Below, one piece after another: positions 29,649 through 39,165 of a stretch of DNA of 64,000 nucleotides (its first letter is position 1; the number at the start of each line of letters is the position of its first letter). The stretch comes from Picocystis sp. L7. Lineage: Eukaryota > Chlorophyta > Picocystophyceae > Picocystales > Picocystaceae. The stretch lies in contig QXJR01000014.1 in the NCBI GenBank assembly GCA_020975725.1, positions 124,001 through 188,000 on the forward strand, read 5' to 3'. The position numbers were made by a program, and so were the translations under genes. The notes under the pieces were generated by a model, which saw nothing but the letters and a program-made list of their open reading frames with translations, was not told the DNA's origin and made no database searches.

Positions 29649-30782
29649 CTAGTTCCTCTGTTTCAAATTCTTCTTGAAAGTTTGTGCAACTATGAGAGGA
29701 AAGGCAATCGTTGCATCGCAACAGACTTTGACTGGCAATGCATCAACCCTGATCTTCCCCCATGAAACTGCTTCGTCTGGTCTTGCACCAGAATCGCTTC
29801 CATCGAATTCCTGAGCCGTGTTCACAAACACCGCGAAATCGGCACCGTTTTTCATCAAGTTTGCGTTGCAGATGTGATGCTTAGGCAGCCCACCTCCCAG
29901 TATTATTACCCCCGTTTTACGAGGTTTAGCATAAACAGCCTCGTTGTTCATAGCAACGATGTCGCCGACGATATCGATGCGCAGCCCTGGGTTCTTGAAT
30001 GCATGGAAGTAGATCATGTCCCCCATGGACCCATCCGTCAGCGCTGGACAGTAGACTGGGATGTCGTTCTTGTAGCACCAGTAGTATACAGACTCTGTGC
30101 AATCAATCTCCTTTCCTAGCCGATGAATGATTTTGGAAGGTGTCCATGCCACTCCATCTTCCTCCTGTTCCAGCAGAAGCCTGTCGAGGATGGGCACAAA
30201 CCAATCCTCAAACTTGCAGTAGTTATCATTGGGCACGATCAGGTTGCCGATGCGGTTCATTCCTTTTTCCCTGAGTTCCTTCCCTCTCATATTAAAGTCA
30301 CCCAAATACGTCTTGGCCATGCACTTGATGAAATCCTCTTCGACACCGCCTGCTGTGGTCACGAGCACATCCACCATTCGGTTCTTGACCAGGTACAGGA
30401 TGGACTCGCGGACCCCAGAAGAGATGAGGTTGGAGGTGAATCCCAAGAAGATTTTCGTGCGCACTTGGTCCCCGTCGACTTCAGTCCTTTCCATTCCTGC
30501 TCCAGCATCGCATCCTTCCTCTTGGGAGAGCCGCCAGGCCAGCATTCGGTTCACTTCGTCCATGGCTCTTCCGAGGGCGGTGGCCTGAAAGCCGGACCGC
30601 ACCATGGACTCCAGCAGCTTGTTGTAGTCCGTTTCCTCCTCCTCGAACGCGTATCCTTCCACGTGAGGCGTCCCATCCTCCACCTCCGAGCTGCGCTGCA
30701 GCACAGCCTCCGCCGCCGCGTCCATCACCGCCGACACTACGGTACTACGGGTCGCCCGTCTGTTCCCTCCTGAGTTCACCAT
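29649..30782 (-). CDS. DHPS: Deoxyhypusine synthase
   Basis: This cytosolic NAD-dependent enzyme transfers the aminobutyl group of spermidine to one lysine of eIF5A, the first step of hypusine formation. The single exon encodes 377 residues, starting at ATG 30782. Family blocks are [33 protein letters not shown] (NAD site), [44 protein letters not shown] and [15 protein letters not shown]. The catalytic lysine sits in [12 protein letters not shown] (Lys343). It appears complete. The gene ends 160 bases from the convergent ubiquitin-hydrolase-like gene, and its promoter is shared with the LYRM9-like gene. Confidence 0.97.
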   Translation of the reverse strand: MVNSGGNRRATRSTVVSAVMDAAAEAVLQRSSEVEDGTPHVEGYAFEEEETDYNKLLESMVRSGFQATALGRAMDEVNRMLAWRLSQEEGCDAGAGMERTEVDGDQVRTKIFLGFTSNLISSGVRESILYLVKNRMVDVLVTTAGGVEEDFIKCMAKTYLGDFNMRGKELREKGMNRIGNLIVPNDNYCKFEDWFVPILDRLLLEQEEDGVAWTPSKIIHRLGKEIDCTESVYYWCYKNDIPVYCPALTDGSMGDMIYFHAFKNPGLRIDIVGDIVAMNNEAVYAKPRKTGVIILGGGLPKHHICNANLMKNGADFAVFVNTAQEFDGSDSGARPDEAVSWGKIRVDALPVKVCCDATIAFPLIVAQTFKKNLKQRN

Positions 30783-31457
30783 GGTGTGGTGAACTTTTCA
30801 TATCTTGTGGGAAGGCATGGAACGACGCACCACGTGCATGGTAGAACACGTGGAGACATCCCAAACGGCAATGGGGTCGATTCAAGGTGGGAGGAACTTG
30901 AGGTTGGGCGTGGTCCAATCGTGATTGCCCTTGCTTGCTAAACACGTGTGATTGGACCGTCTCGCGACTTGATTCCCAGTTCATCCGACGATGCAAGCAA
31001 ACGCCATGCGACAATTCTCCCACGAGGGATCGGACGTCTTTGTGCTACGTTGCGGAGCAGGGTCACGGCATCCCGTTCTGTCTTGAGGAATGAGTTGGCC
31101 ATTGGTATGAAGGTGTTCCTCTGAACGAGGATTGCTTTCGATCACCCATCCTCACACGTCTTCCAAGAGGGTCCCATGTTTCTCGTGTGGACGAGGTGCA
31201 ACCTTCCTCGTGCCAAAGACGCGTCTCGTGAACAACTTGACAAGACGGAAACCCGTGCTTCTCCATGCCTTTGTCCTACCTCCACGGAATCCGAACCCGA
31301 ACCTATGCGCCATGGCATCCCTACCGGCACCGACGTGGCCCACATCCGTTTCAGAATCGGTTATCAATGGTATGGGTGTCTGCGCGCGGTTGTCGATGCC
31401 ACAACCGCGGATTCGGCGCGGTGGCATTCCCATCGCGCTTGGCGTCGTCCGCTTTGG
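30783..31457. promoter_or_regulatory. Divergent DHPS-LYRM9 promoter with inverted CCAAT boxes and G-boxes
   Basis: The 675-base region between two divergent starts holds a perfect 9-base inverted repeat, GGTCCAATC at 30912-30920 and GATTGGACC at 30950-30958. Each arm carries a CCAAT box, and an ACACGTGT motif lies between them (about 30942-30949). Further CACGTG boxes lie at about 30832 and 30847. Symmetric CCAAT boxes fit a bidirectional promoter, but binding is inference. No gene is seen within it. Confidence 0.5.
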
Positions 31458-31962
31458 ATGGCGGAGAAGAACTTGGACTGCGCACGACAGCTCTTTCGGG
31501 ACTGCCTGAGGCTGGCGGATTACTTGTCCGCTCGACAGGGAAGCCGAGAAGCCTTGAGGCAGCAAGTGCGCGTGGCCTTTCGAAAGAACCTGCACGAGAA
31601 AGATCCGGAAAAGATCGAAGAACACAAAGAAGCGTGCGTCGCGATGCGTGAGAGATCCTGCGGAGTTGGCAGAAGCGAAGTTTGCGTTCTCTCGAGCGGG
31701 AAGGCACGCGCGTGGGTGTTGCGCTTCGCACGAGGCGGCGTGGACTGACGCGACACGGCGACCATGGGCACGTGGGAACCGACGGAAACGGATGGGACTG
31801 CCGCGTCGGACGACGGGTGGAATGCGCGTTCGTTCGCGGAAACATCCGCGCGTTTTGTACGAAACTTGACGTTGAATGCTCAGGGCACGTCGAGGACTCT
31901 CGAATTACATGTTCTACGAAGCCAAACGCATGGCCAAGGAAGCGAAAGACCAACGCAAGTGA
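31458..31962 (+). CDS. LYRM9: LYRM9-like LYR-motif mitochondrial protein, two exons
   Basis: This is a small LYR-family protein; members bind the mitochondrial acyl-carrier protein and help assemble respiratory complexes or Fe-S clusters. Exon 1 is 31458-31633, the intron is 31634-31883 (GTGCGT...GCTCAG, branch-like TTGAC near 31866), and exon 2 is 31884-31962, giving 84 residues. The frame change is exact: ...KIEEHKEAA/RRGLSNYMFYEAKRM. The LYR-like start is ARQLFRDCLRLADYL, and the middle (VRVAFRKNLHEKDPEKIEEH) parallels human LYRM9 (VRQSFRVHSDEDNPERIQ). The specific partner is not known. Without the intron the gene looks like a longer spurious frame. Confidence 0.75.
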
Positions 31963-31985
31963 AGACGCGACGTGCAAGGTAGACG

Positions 31986-32558
31986 ATGGAAAGGCCTTTG
32001 CAATGGTACGGTGCGGCCTTGGCCTTCTTCCACGTGTCAGAACTGGCCCTCGAGTGGCTACACAATCGTCAGGACTTCGATTTCCTGGGATCCCTGTTGA
32101 TCACCAAACCGTACGTGCTTGCCCATGTTGTTGGACTGCTCGAGTTCGGAGTCGAATCCTGGCTGTTTCCGGGCATCAAGGCGCATGACGAAATCATGTG
32201 GACGGGAGTCTTCCTTGTCGTCGCAGGGGAAAGTATCCGAAAGGCTGGTATCATCGCTGGCAAACACAACTTTACGCACAAAATTCGGACGAGCAATTCA
32301 GATGAAAGGAATGTACTGGTGAGACATGGTATTTACAAGTGGGTGCGGCACCCAGGGTACTTGGGCTGGTTCCTTTGGGCTCCAGCTACCCAGATTATTC
32401 TGATGAACCCGCTCTGCACGGTTGCGTTTGGGATAGTTGCTCAGCGCTTTTTCCAGGAGCGCATTCCATTCGAGGAGCAATACCTGCGACAGTTTTTCCC
32501 CCGAGAGTATCATGTATATGCAAAGCAGACGCCCTGTTGGATTCCAGGGATTGCTTGA
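31986..32558 (+). CDS. ICMT: Isoprenylcysteine carboxyl methyltransferase (ICMT)
   Basis: This ER-membrane enzyme methylates the C-terminal prenylcysteine of CaaX proteins, using SAM. The single exon of 190 residues matches the short form of the family. Membrane spans are visible in the N-terminal half (around VLAHVVGLLEFGVESWLF and IMWTGVFLVVAGESI). The SAM-binding C-terminal region has LVRHGIYKWVRHPGYLGWFL, then RIPFEEQYLRQFFPREYHVY. It starts 23 bases after the LYRM9-like stop on the same strand, the tightest same-strand spacing in the window. It appears complete. Confidence 0.93.
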   Translation: MERPLQWYGAALAFFHVSELALEWLHNRQDFDFLGSLLITKPYVLAHVVGLLEFGVESWLFPGIKAHDEIMWTGVFLVVAGESIRKAGIIAGKHNFTHKIRTSNSDERNVLVRHGIYKWVRHPGYLGWFLWAPATQIILMNPLCTVAFGIVAQRFFQERIPFEEQYLRQFFPREYHVYAKQTPCWIPGIA

Positions 32559-32699
32559 TGGCAATAGAGGATGAAGAACCATCACCGCACCAAGCGTGAA
32601 GAGGGGGAATGGTGGTTCTGTAATGGTACCGACACCGCACTTTGCCGTTTCAATCTCTATCACAGTGCTACGTGCCTCCGCAGGTAACATCCCCCACGC

Positions 32700-34049
32700 C
32701 TAACCCCTGTAGGCAGTGTACTCCTTTTCAGCATTGTAGGGTGTCCATATGAGCTTCTCTGGGTACACCTTCTTGCCCTCCGACCCTGCTGCCTTGAGGC
32801 ACTGGTCGATGAGCTCCGGAGCAGCACTGATCACATGCTGACCCCTCTGATATTGGATGAGCTGCAGCTTCTGCAGTGTGCTGATGATGTCGTCTGTTTT
32901 GATGCAAGTCATCTCGCTCAATTCCCTGATTGATAGGGTCCCCTCCGTACTCCTGATGACGTTAAGCAGCACGCGTGTCCAGTAGCTGTTGTAGCTGACT
33001 GCCCCCAGATCTGAAAGAGGCCTCTCCGGAGTACCAATTTTCCCTTCCTTCTTGGAAAGCTCGTAGGAGAAAGAGATAAGGAACTTCCCGTACCCCTTCC
33101 TCTGGTAGGAAGGGAGTGTTAGGATACATGCCAGATTGTATCCTTCTTCTGAGGACTTTTCCTTGCTAAAATAGCCAACAATATGGCAACCTCTCTCGTC
33201 AACCTCGCACAGGATGTAAAACAAGAACAAGTCAACGTCGTAGTACAGGGTCTTGTGATCCAAGAAGAGCTTCGCCAGGTAGCACAAGTTTTGGCAAAAG
33301 ATCTTCTCCTTCTTTCCATCCACCTCGAACATGGAGAGAGACTCGTGCCGATAGATTTCATCGCCAGGCGGATGGCGCATTTCCACCTTTCGCAGGTGTC
33401 GCTGTAGCTGTTCTTTTCTTTTGAAAAACTGCAGGGTAAATTCGCAGAAGTACAAGATGTCGGTGTCGTTGTACTCTTCAGGAAACGGGCTGAAGTACCA
33501 CGTATCGCACTGGTATTTTCCCAGCTCAATGCGGCTGATGTTTTTCACTTTGGTGAACTCTTCGTGCTCGGCAATCTGGTGCGGGTCCATATCCTCGTGT
33601 CCTTCGACGTGTGCATCGTCAAGCTTCCTCTTGTTCAGTTTCCCCTTGGCATCTTTGTCCCCTTTGTCGGAGTCGGAGACGGCCGTGGTGAGATCGAAGG
33701 ATTCGTCTGTCATCCAGGTGTCCATTCTTCGATTCATCTTCAGGTAGTGCACGTAGTACTGCCAGGCGTGTACGTCGCTCCGGTCGGTGACGTTCCTGCG
33801 TTCGATGATTTTCGCTTCGTGGTGCTTGCCATCTTTCCACAGGCACTTGACTTTGTCGTTGACTTCCAAGGGAAGTTCCACGTCTTTCTCTCCTTCTTCT
33901 CCGCTCGCCTTGACCGTGACTTTTTTTACGTTCTCTTGAGGTACCTTCCCTCCTCCGGAAGGCCGTTGCAAGGTTTTGCAAGCCATTCCTCCCGTCACAC
34001 GCTTCCCCCTACCCGCTCCTTTGACCGTGGCCTGCATTTCAGGAGCCAT
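32700..34049 (-). CDS. ESA1: MYST histone acetyltransferase, ESA1/TIP60 type
   Basis: This is the catalytic subunit of a NuA4-like complex that acetylates histone H4 and H2A. ATG 34049 gives 449 residues. A chromo-barrel (about 63-120, VNDKVKCLWKDGKHHEAKI to MDTWM) is followed by an acidic/basic linker and the MYST domain (about 190-440). The acetyl-CoA loop LACILTLPSYQRKGYGK contains the catalytic Cys, and the catalytic Glu is in TPERPLSDLG. The zinc finger is degenerate: in ILYFCEFTLQFF and HLRKVEMRHPPG the second and third zinc ligands are Thr and Val. The same loss is known in yeast Esa1, so it does not imply inactivity. A CTGAC upstream (near 34130) hints at a leader intron. Confidence 0.94.
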   Translation of the reverse strand: MAPEMQATVKGAGRGKRVTGGMACKTLQRPSGGGKVPQENVKKVTVKASGEEGEKDVELPLEVNDKVKCLWKDGKHHEAKIIERRNVTDRSDVHAWQYYVHYLKMNRRMDTWMTDESFDLTTAVSDSDKGDKDAKGKLNKRKLDDAHVEGHEDMDPHQIAEHEEFTKVKNISRIELGKYQCDTWYFSPFPEEYNDTDILYFCEFTLQFFKRKEQLQRHLRKVEMRHPPGDEIYRHESLSMFEVDGKKEKIFCQNLCYLAKLFLDHKTLYYDVDLFLFYILCEVDERGCHIVGYFSKEKSSEEGYNLACILTLPSYQRKGYGKFLISFSYELSKKEGKIGTPERPLSDLGAVSYNSYWTRVLLNVIRSTEGTLSIRELSEMTCIKTDDIISTLQKLQLIQYQRGQHVISAAPELIDQCLKAAGSEGKKVYPEKLIWTPYNAEKEYTAYRG

Positions 34050-34527
34050 GGCCACGTCCTCTGGCTCCAGATCTGCTTCATACGCACGCACACGTCCTCA
34101 ACGTCCGCGCGTCGAGGTGGTGGTTTTCGTCAGCCACGGTCTTCTTCTCCCTCCCGCTCGCATGGGCAGGCACGTTCATCCCCTCGTTTTTTCCTTCTCG
34201 ATCGTCCACGAACCCCTTATTCCCTCGTCCGACCGCACCTTCTCCTCCATCTTGGCGCGTGGGTGCGCCTTGCTTCTCCACGGCCATGCCTGCTTTGGTC
34301 GTGCTTTGGTCCGTCCCAGAAAACCCGACCCAACGTGTTCCCGCCCCTGTAGCAGATCGGAGGGAGGGGGGCATTGGAGGTCGGGAAGGGGGGCATGGAG
34401 AGGGAGGTGGAGCACGGACGAGGGTTTGGAGACGAGCCTGGACAAGAAAGAGAGAGTCGCAAGGCGGTGAAGGAAGTAGGAACCTCGCATTACCATCGCA
34501 TGTAGGAACGGCGACGGCTCCGTCCGC
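34050..34527. other. Intergenic: ESA1 promoter and RPL7 3' region
   Basis: No gene is recognised between the two minus-strand genes. Open frames on both strands are GC-rich and match nothing I know. It should contain the ESA1 promoter and the RPL7 3' end. The minus-strand CTGAC near 34130 is the only splice-like signal. Confidence 0.45.
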
Positions 34528-35244
34528 TTAGTTCATGCGACGAACCAGCGCGTTGATCTTGTCCTCGCGGTTGCCTGCTTCGCCTCCCTCGATGTAATGG
34601 TTGCGCTTTCGGGTCATCCCGCCCAGCGGGCTGGACAGCTTGAACGGCCACAAGAAGTTACTGGCCTCCTTGAAGTGCGGTCCTGTGGTGTAGATTTCGT
34701 GCACCAAATCCTCCATGCACACAATGCCGTACTTTCCGAGGGCACCCTCAATGATCGCGTTGTCCTTGAGCGGGACGCGTTGTTTGTTGACCTTGCCGAA
34801 ACCCCTCTTGTACATCAGCTCCTTGACCGTCTTCAGGTTGGGATATCCGTAGGTGATGTAAGGCTCCACCTTGCGCAACATGTTGACCGTGGCCTTGTTC
34901 ACCCGGAGGAACACGCCGTTGTGGATCTGCCTCAGTCGCAAGAGCTGCAGGATCTTGCGTGTGGTAGGGTGCAGATCGTTGATACCCCGTATGCGCATCA
35001 CGAAGAGGAGCTTGGCCTCAGGCTCCACGTAGAACCCTCCGTTCAACTTGGCCTCGCGCCTGAGCTCTACCAGCTCCTTCTCCTGGTTCCGGTACTCCTC
35101 GGCGTACTTGGCTGCACGCGTGAGGATGGTCCCCCTCATCGCCTTGGCGTGGGTGCGCGCCGCGGCCGCAGCCTCGGCGTCCGCCTTCTTCCAGGCGGCG
35201 TTGCGCTGCTTCTTCTTCTGCAGGGTTTCCGGCACGCCCGCCAT
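34528..35244 (-). CDS. RPL7: 60S ribosomal protein L7 (uL30)
   Basis: This is a cytosolic large-subunit ribosomal protein of the uL30 family. ATG 35244 gives 238 residues ([20 protein letters not shown]), close to the usual 245. Family blocks are [59 protein letters not shown] and [19 protein letters not shown], ending in the expected INALVRRMN. The frame continues upstream of the ATG without resembling the family. Its 5' flank ends at the insertion site of the fold-back transposon, 262 bases from the start codon. Confidence 0.97.
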   Translation of the reverse strand: MAGVPETLQKKKQRNAAWKKADAEAAAAARTHAKAMRGTILTRAAKYAEEYRNQEKELVELRREAKLNGGFYVEPEAKLLFVMRIRGINDLHPTTRKILQLLRLRQIHNGVFLRVNKATVNMLRKVEPYITYGYPNLKTVKELMYKRGFGKVNKQRVPLKDNAIIEGALGKYGIVCMEDLVHEIYTTGPHFKEASNFLWPFKLSSPLGGMTRKRNHYIEGGEAGNREDKINALVRRMN

Positions 35245-35506
35245 CGCTTCGGATCGCTCGCGAGCTCGCCCTTTCGTGCGCACTTTCTTCGGCGGCGGGA
35301 CGCAGACTGGCGGCGCTCGCACCACGAGAAGTAAACCACGAGGACGCACTTAACTCTTCCTGGCTGGTCCCGTCCCTCCCCCCTTTCGGTCGGAGGCGGG
35401 ATCCTACGGTCGCCCTTTCAGATGGACGGGGACAGTTGGACGAACGGGTGGTTTGAACCGGTGTCCCTTGGGTGGGGATGCACCGGGGAGGTGGAAAAGG
35501 CACTTA

Positions 35507-36240
35507 GGGTTGGAATGATTTCCATTGAATTTTAGCTGCAATAGCAGCAGTCTTTTCTCTCTGTTCTTCTCTCAGGAGGGTTGTTGCAAATGGCCCATAT
35601 GCAACAAAGGGGGGCCTGGGTGGAAAATCGGCAGTACGCACCCCCTGTCCGCACAGGCCGTCGAAGATGGATGCGGTGGTGGGAGCTACAGACCATCGCA
35701 CACGCGCATGGAGGAGACGCGTGCGCCTGTGCGATGGTCCATGGATCGAAGACGAAGACGACGAAGGGGATGGAGGTGAAGACGATGGAACCATGCGAAA
35801 CTAGGAAGTGGGAAGGGACGCACAAACGGCGGATGGAGACGGCCCAGACGCCATGATTTCCAGCCACCCTTGACGTCGAGGTGTCTCGAAATCGTGGTGG
35901 AACTATGCCGAAGGACACATCGAACTTGCGAGAGCCGTTGGATGAAGAATTTGTCGTCAAATGGCCAGTACGAACGGCCACGAGCGGCAAAGGGAAGGTA
36001 TTTTCCTTCCCTGCAAAACCGAACAGGCACCTCTCCCGATACGAGAGCAACGACGTCACGAACAAACACGCAAACGGCTTTCTCATGCGGTACAAATGTT
36101 CAACACTCGGTTGAAACTGTGCTAGGGAGTTGATAACTCTGCCTCATAGCTCTCTACTGACAGTCATTGCCAGCTAAAATCAGGAGGAATTCTACCATGT
36201 GCATCATCCATGGTCACAAATGGAACAGTGACAGCTTCAG
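35507..36240 (+). repeat. Left inverted arm of the fold-back element
   Basis: This is about 734 bases, near-identical in reverse complement to 44105-44838. The only difference I noticed is G at 36184 against C in the partner. The arm contains an internal hairpin, GACCATCGCACA at 35691-35702 paired with TGTGCGATGGTC at 35728-35739. Open frames of up to 187 residues occur on its minus strand, but they resemble no protein and are mirrored in the other arm. Confidence 0.92.
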
Positions 36241-39165
36241 CCACCTGCAAATGGATGGCCAGCCAACGGCACTGCTGGCAGTGCCATTTCATCCACCTGC
36301 AGGTGGCTGGAACCTCAGTGCAGGTGCTGGTGGTGCACCTCCAGCCACCTGCAAATGGATCGAAACTTTCTGCAGGTGCTGGTGGTGCACCTCCAGCCAC
36401 CTGCAAATGGATGGCCAGCCAATGGCACTGCTGGTGGTGCCATTGCATCCACCTGCAGGTGACTGGAACCTCAGTGCAGCTGCTGGTGGTACACCTCCAG
36501 CCAGCTGCAAATGGATGGCCAGCCAATGGCACTGCTGGTGTGGCCATTGCATCCACCTGCAGGTGACTGGAACCTCAGTGCAGCTGCTGGTGGTGCACCT
36601 CCAACCACCTGCAAATGGATGGCCAGCCAATGGCACTGCTGGTGGGGCCATTGCATCCACCTGCAGGTGGCTGGAACCTCAGTGCAGCTGCTGGTGGTGC
36701 ACCTCCAACCACCTGCAAATGGATCGAAACTTTCTGCAGGTGCTGGTGGTGCACCTCCAGCCACCTGCAAATGGATGGCCAGCCAATGGCACTGCTGGTG
36801 GTGCCATTGCATCCACCTGCAGGTGACTGGAACCTCAGTGCAGCTGCTGGTGGTGCACCTCCACCCACCTGCAAATGGATCGAAACTTTCTGCAGGTGCT
36901 GGTGGTGCACCTCCAGCCACCTGCAAATGGATCGAAACTTTCTGCAGGTGCTGGTGGTGCACCTCCAGCCACCTGCAAATGGATGGCCAGCCAATGGCAC
37001 TGCTGGTGGTGCCATTGCATCCACCTGCAGGTGACTGGAACCTCAGTGCAGCTGCTGGTGGTACACCTCCAGCCAGCTGCAAATGGATGGCCAGCCAATG
37101 GCACTGCTGGTGTGGCCATTGCATCCACCTGCAGGTGACTGGAACCTCAGTGCAGCTGCTGGTGGTGCACCTCCAGCCACCTGCAAATGGATGGCCAGCC
37201 AATGGCACTGCTGGTGGTGCCATTGCATCCACCTGCAGGTGACTGGAACCTCAGTGCAGCTGCTGGTGGTACACCTCCAGCCAGCTGCAAATGGATGGCC
37301 AGCCAATGGCACTGCTGGTGGGGCCATTGCATCCACCTGCAGGTGACTGGAACCTCAGTGCAGCTGCTGGTGGTACACCTCCAGCCAGCTGCAAATGGAT
37401 GGCCAGCCAATGGCACTGCTGGTGTGGCCATTGCATCCACCTGCAGGTGACTGGAACCTCAGTGCAGCTGCTGGTGGTGCACCTCCAGCCACCTGCAAAT
37501 GGATGGCCAGCCAATGGCACTGCTGGTGGTGCCATTGCATCCACCTGCAGGTGACTGGAACCTCAGTGCAGCTGCTGGTGGTACACCTCCAGCCAGCTGC
37601 AAATGGATGGCCAGCCAATGGCACTGCTGGTGGGGCCATTGCATCCACCTGCAGGTGACTGGAACCTCAGTGCAGCTGCTGGTGGTGCACCTCCAACCAC
37701 CTGCAAATGGATGGCCAGCCAATGGCACTGCTGGTGGGGCCATTGCATCCACCTGCAGGTGGCTGGAACCTCAGTGCAGCTGCTGGTGGTGCACCTCCAC
37801 CCACCTGCAAATGGATCGAAACTTTCTGCAGGTGCTGGTGGTGCACCTCCAGCCACCTGCAAATGGATGGCCAGCCAATGGCACTGCTGGTGGTGCCATT
37901 GCATCCACCTGCAGGTGACTGGAACCTCAGTGCAGCTGCTGGTGGTACACCTCCAGCCAGCTGCAAATGGATGGCCAGCCAATGGCACTGCTGGTGGGGC
38001 CATTGCATCCACCTGCAGGTGACTGGAACCTCAGTGCAGCTGCTGGTGGTGCACCTCCAACCACCTGCAAATGGATGGCCAGCCAATGGCACTGCTGGTG
38101 GGGCCATTGCATCCACCTGCAGGTGGCTGGAACCTCAGTGCAGCTGCTGGTGGTGCACCTCCACCCACCTGCAAATGGATCGAAACTTTCTGCAGGTGCT
38201 GGTGGTGCACCTCCAGCCACCTGCAAATGGATGGCCAGCCAATGGCACTGCTGGTGGTGCCATTGCATCCACCTGCAGGTGACTGGAACCTCAGTGCAGC
38301 TGCTGGTGGTACACCTCCAGCCAGCTGCAAATGGATGGCCAGCCAATGGCACTGCTGGTGTGGCCATTGCATCCACCTGCAGGTGACTGGAACCTCAGTG
38401 CAGCTGCTGGTGGTGCACCTCCAACCACCTGCAAATGGATGGCCAGCCAACGGCACTGCTGGCAGTGCCATTTCATCCACCTGCAGGTGGCTGGAACCTC
38501 AGTGCAGCTGCTGGTGGTGCACCTCTAACCACCTGCAAATGGATCGAAACTTTCTGCAGGTGCTGGTGGTGCACCTCCAGCCACCTGCAAATGGATGGCC
38601 AGCCAATGGCACTGCTGGTGGTGCCATTGCATCCACCTGCAGGTGACTGGAACCTCAGTGCAGCTGCTGGTGGTACACCTCCAGCCAGCTGCAAATGGAT
38701 GGCCAGCCAATGGCACTGCTGGTGTGGCCATTGCATCCACCTGCAGGTGACTGGAACCTCAGTGCAGCTGCTGGTGGTGCACCTCCAGCCACCTGCAAAT
38801 GGATGGCCAGCCAATGGCACTGCTGGTGGGGCCATTGCATCCACCTGCAGGTGACTGGAACCTCAGTGCAGCTGCTGGTGGTACACCTCCAGCCAGCTGC
38901 AAATGGATGGCCAGCCAATGGCACTGCTGGTGGGGCCATTGCATCCACCTGCAGGTGACTGGAACCTCAGTGCAGCTGCTGGTGGTGCACCTCCAACCAC
39001 CTGCAAATGGATGGCCAGCCAATGGCACTGCTGGTGGGGCCATTGCATCCACCTGCAGGTGGCTGGAACCTCAGTGCAGCTGCTGGTGGTGCACCTCCAG
39101 CCACCTGCAGATGGATCGAAACTTTGTGCAGGTGCTGGTGGTGCACCTCCAGCCAGCTGCAGATG
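36241..39165 (+). repeat. Left minisatellite array, 104-bp unit with 52-bp sub-units
   Basis: This is about 2.9 kb of tandem repeats. The main period is 104 bases, made of two related 52-base halves that share CTGCTGGTGG. An extra 52-base variant containing GCAAATGGATCGAAACTTTC is inserted at intervals, giving local spacings of 156 or 260. Each unit carries the 12-base palindrome CACCTGCAGGTG. Stop codons are rare in several frames on both strands, which produces long spurious frames. The array runs in the opposite orientation to the one at 41697-44104. Confidence 0.95.

Noticed and set aside
35430-35470. tRNA-like T-arm (GGTTCAAACC on the minus strand)
   Set aside because: No D-arm, anticodon arm or acceptor stem could be fitted around it; no tRNA gene was found elsewhere either.
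35532-36095. 187-codon minus-strand frame in the left arm, identical to one at 44250-44813
   Set aside because: Identity follows from the inverted arms, the sequence resembles no protein, and competing frames exist on the other strand.
36241-39165. Regularly spaced repeats as a CRISPR array
   Set aside because: Units are contiguous with no unique spacers, and the host is eukaryotic.
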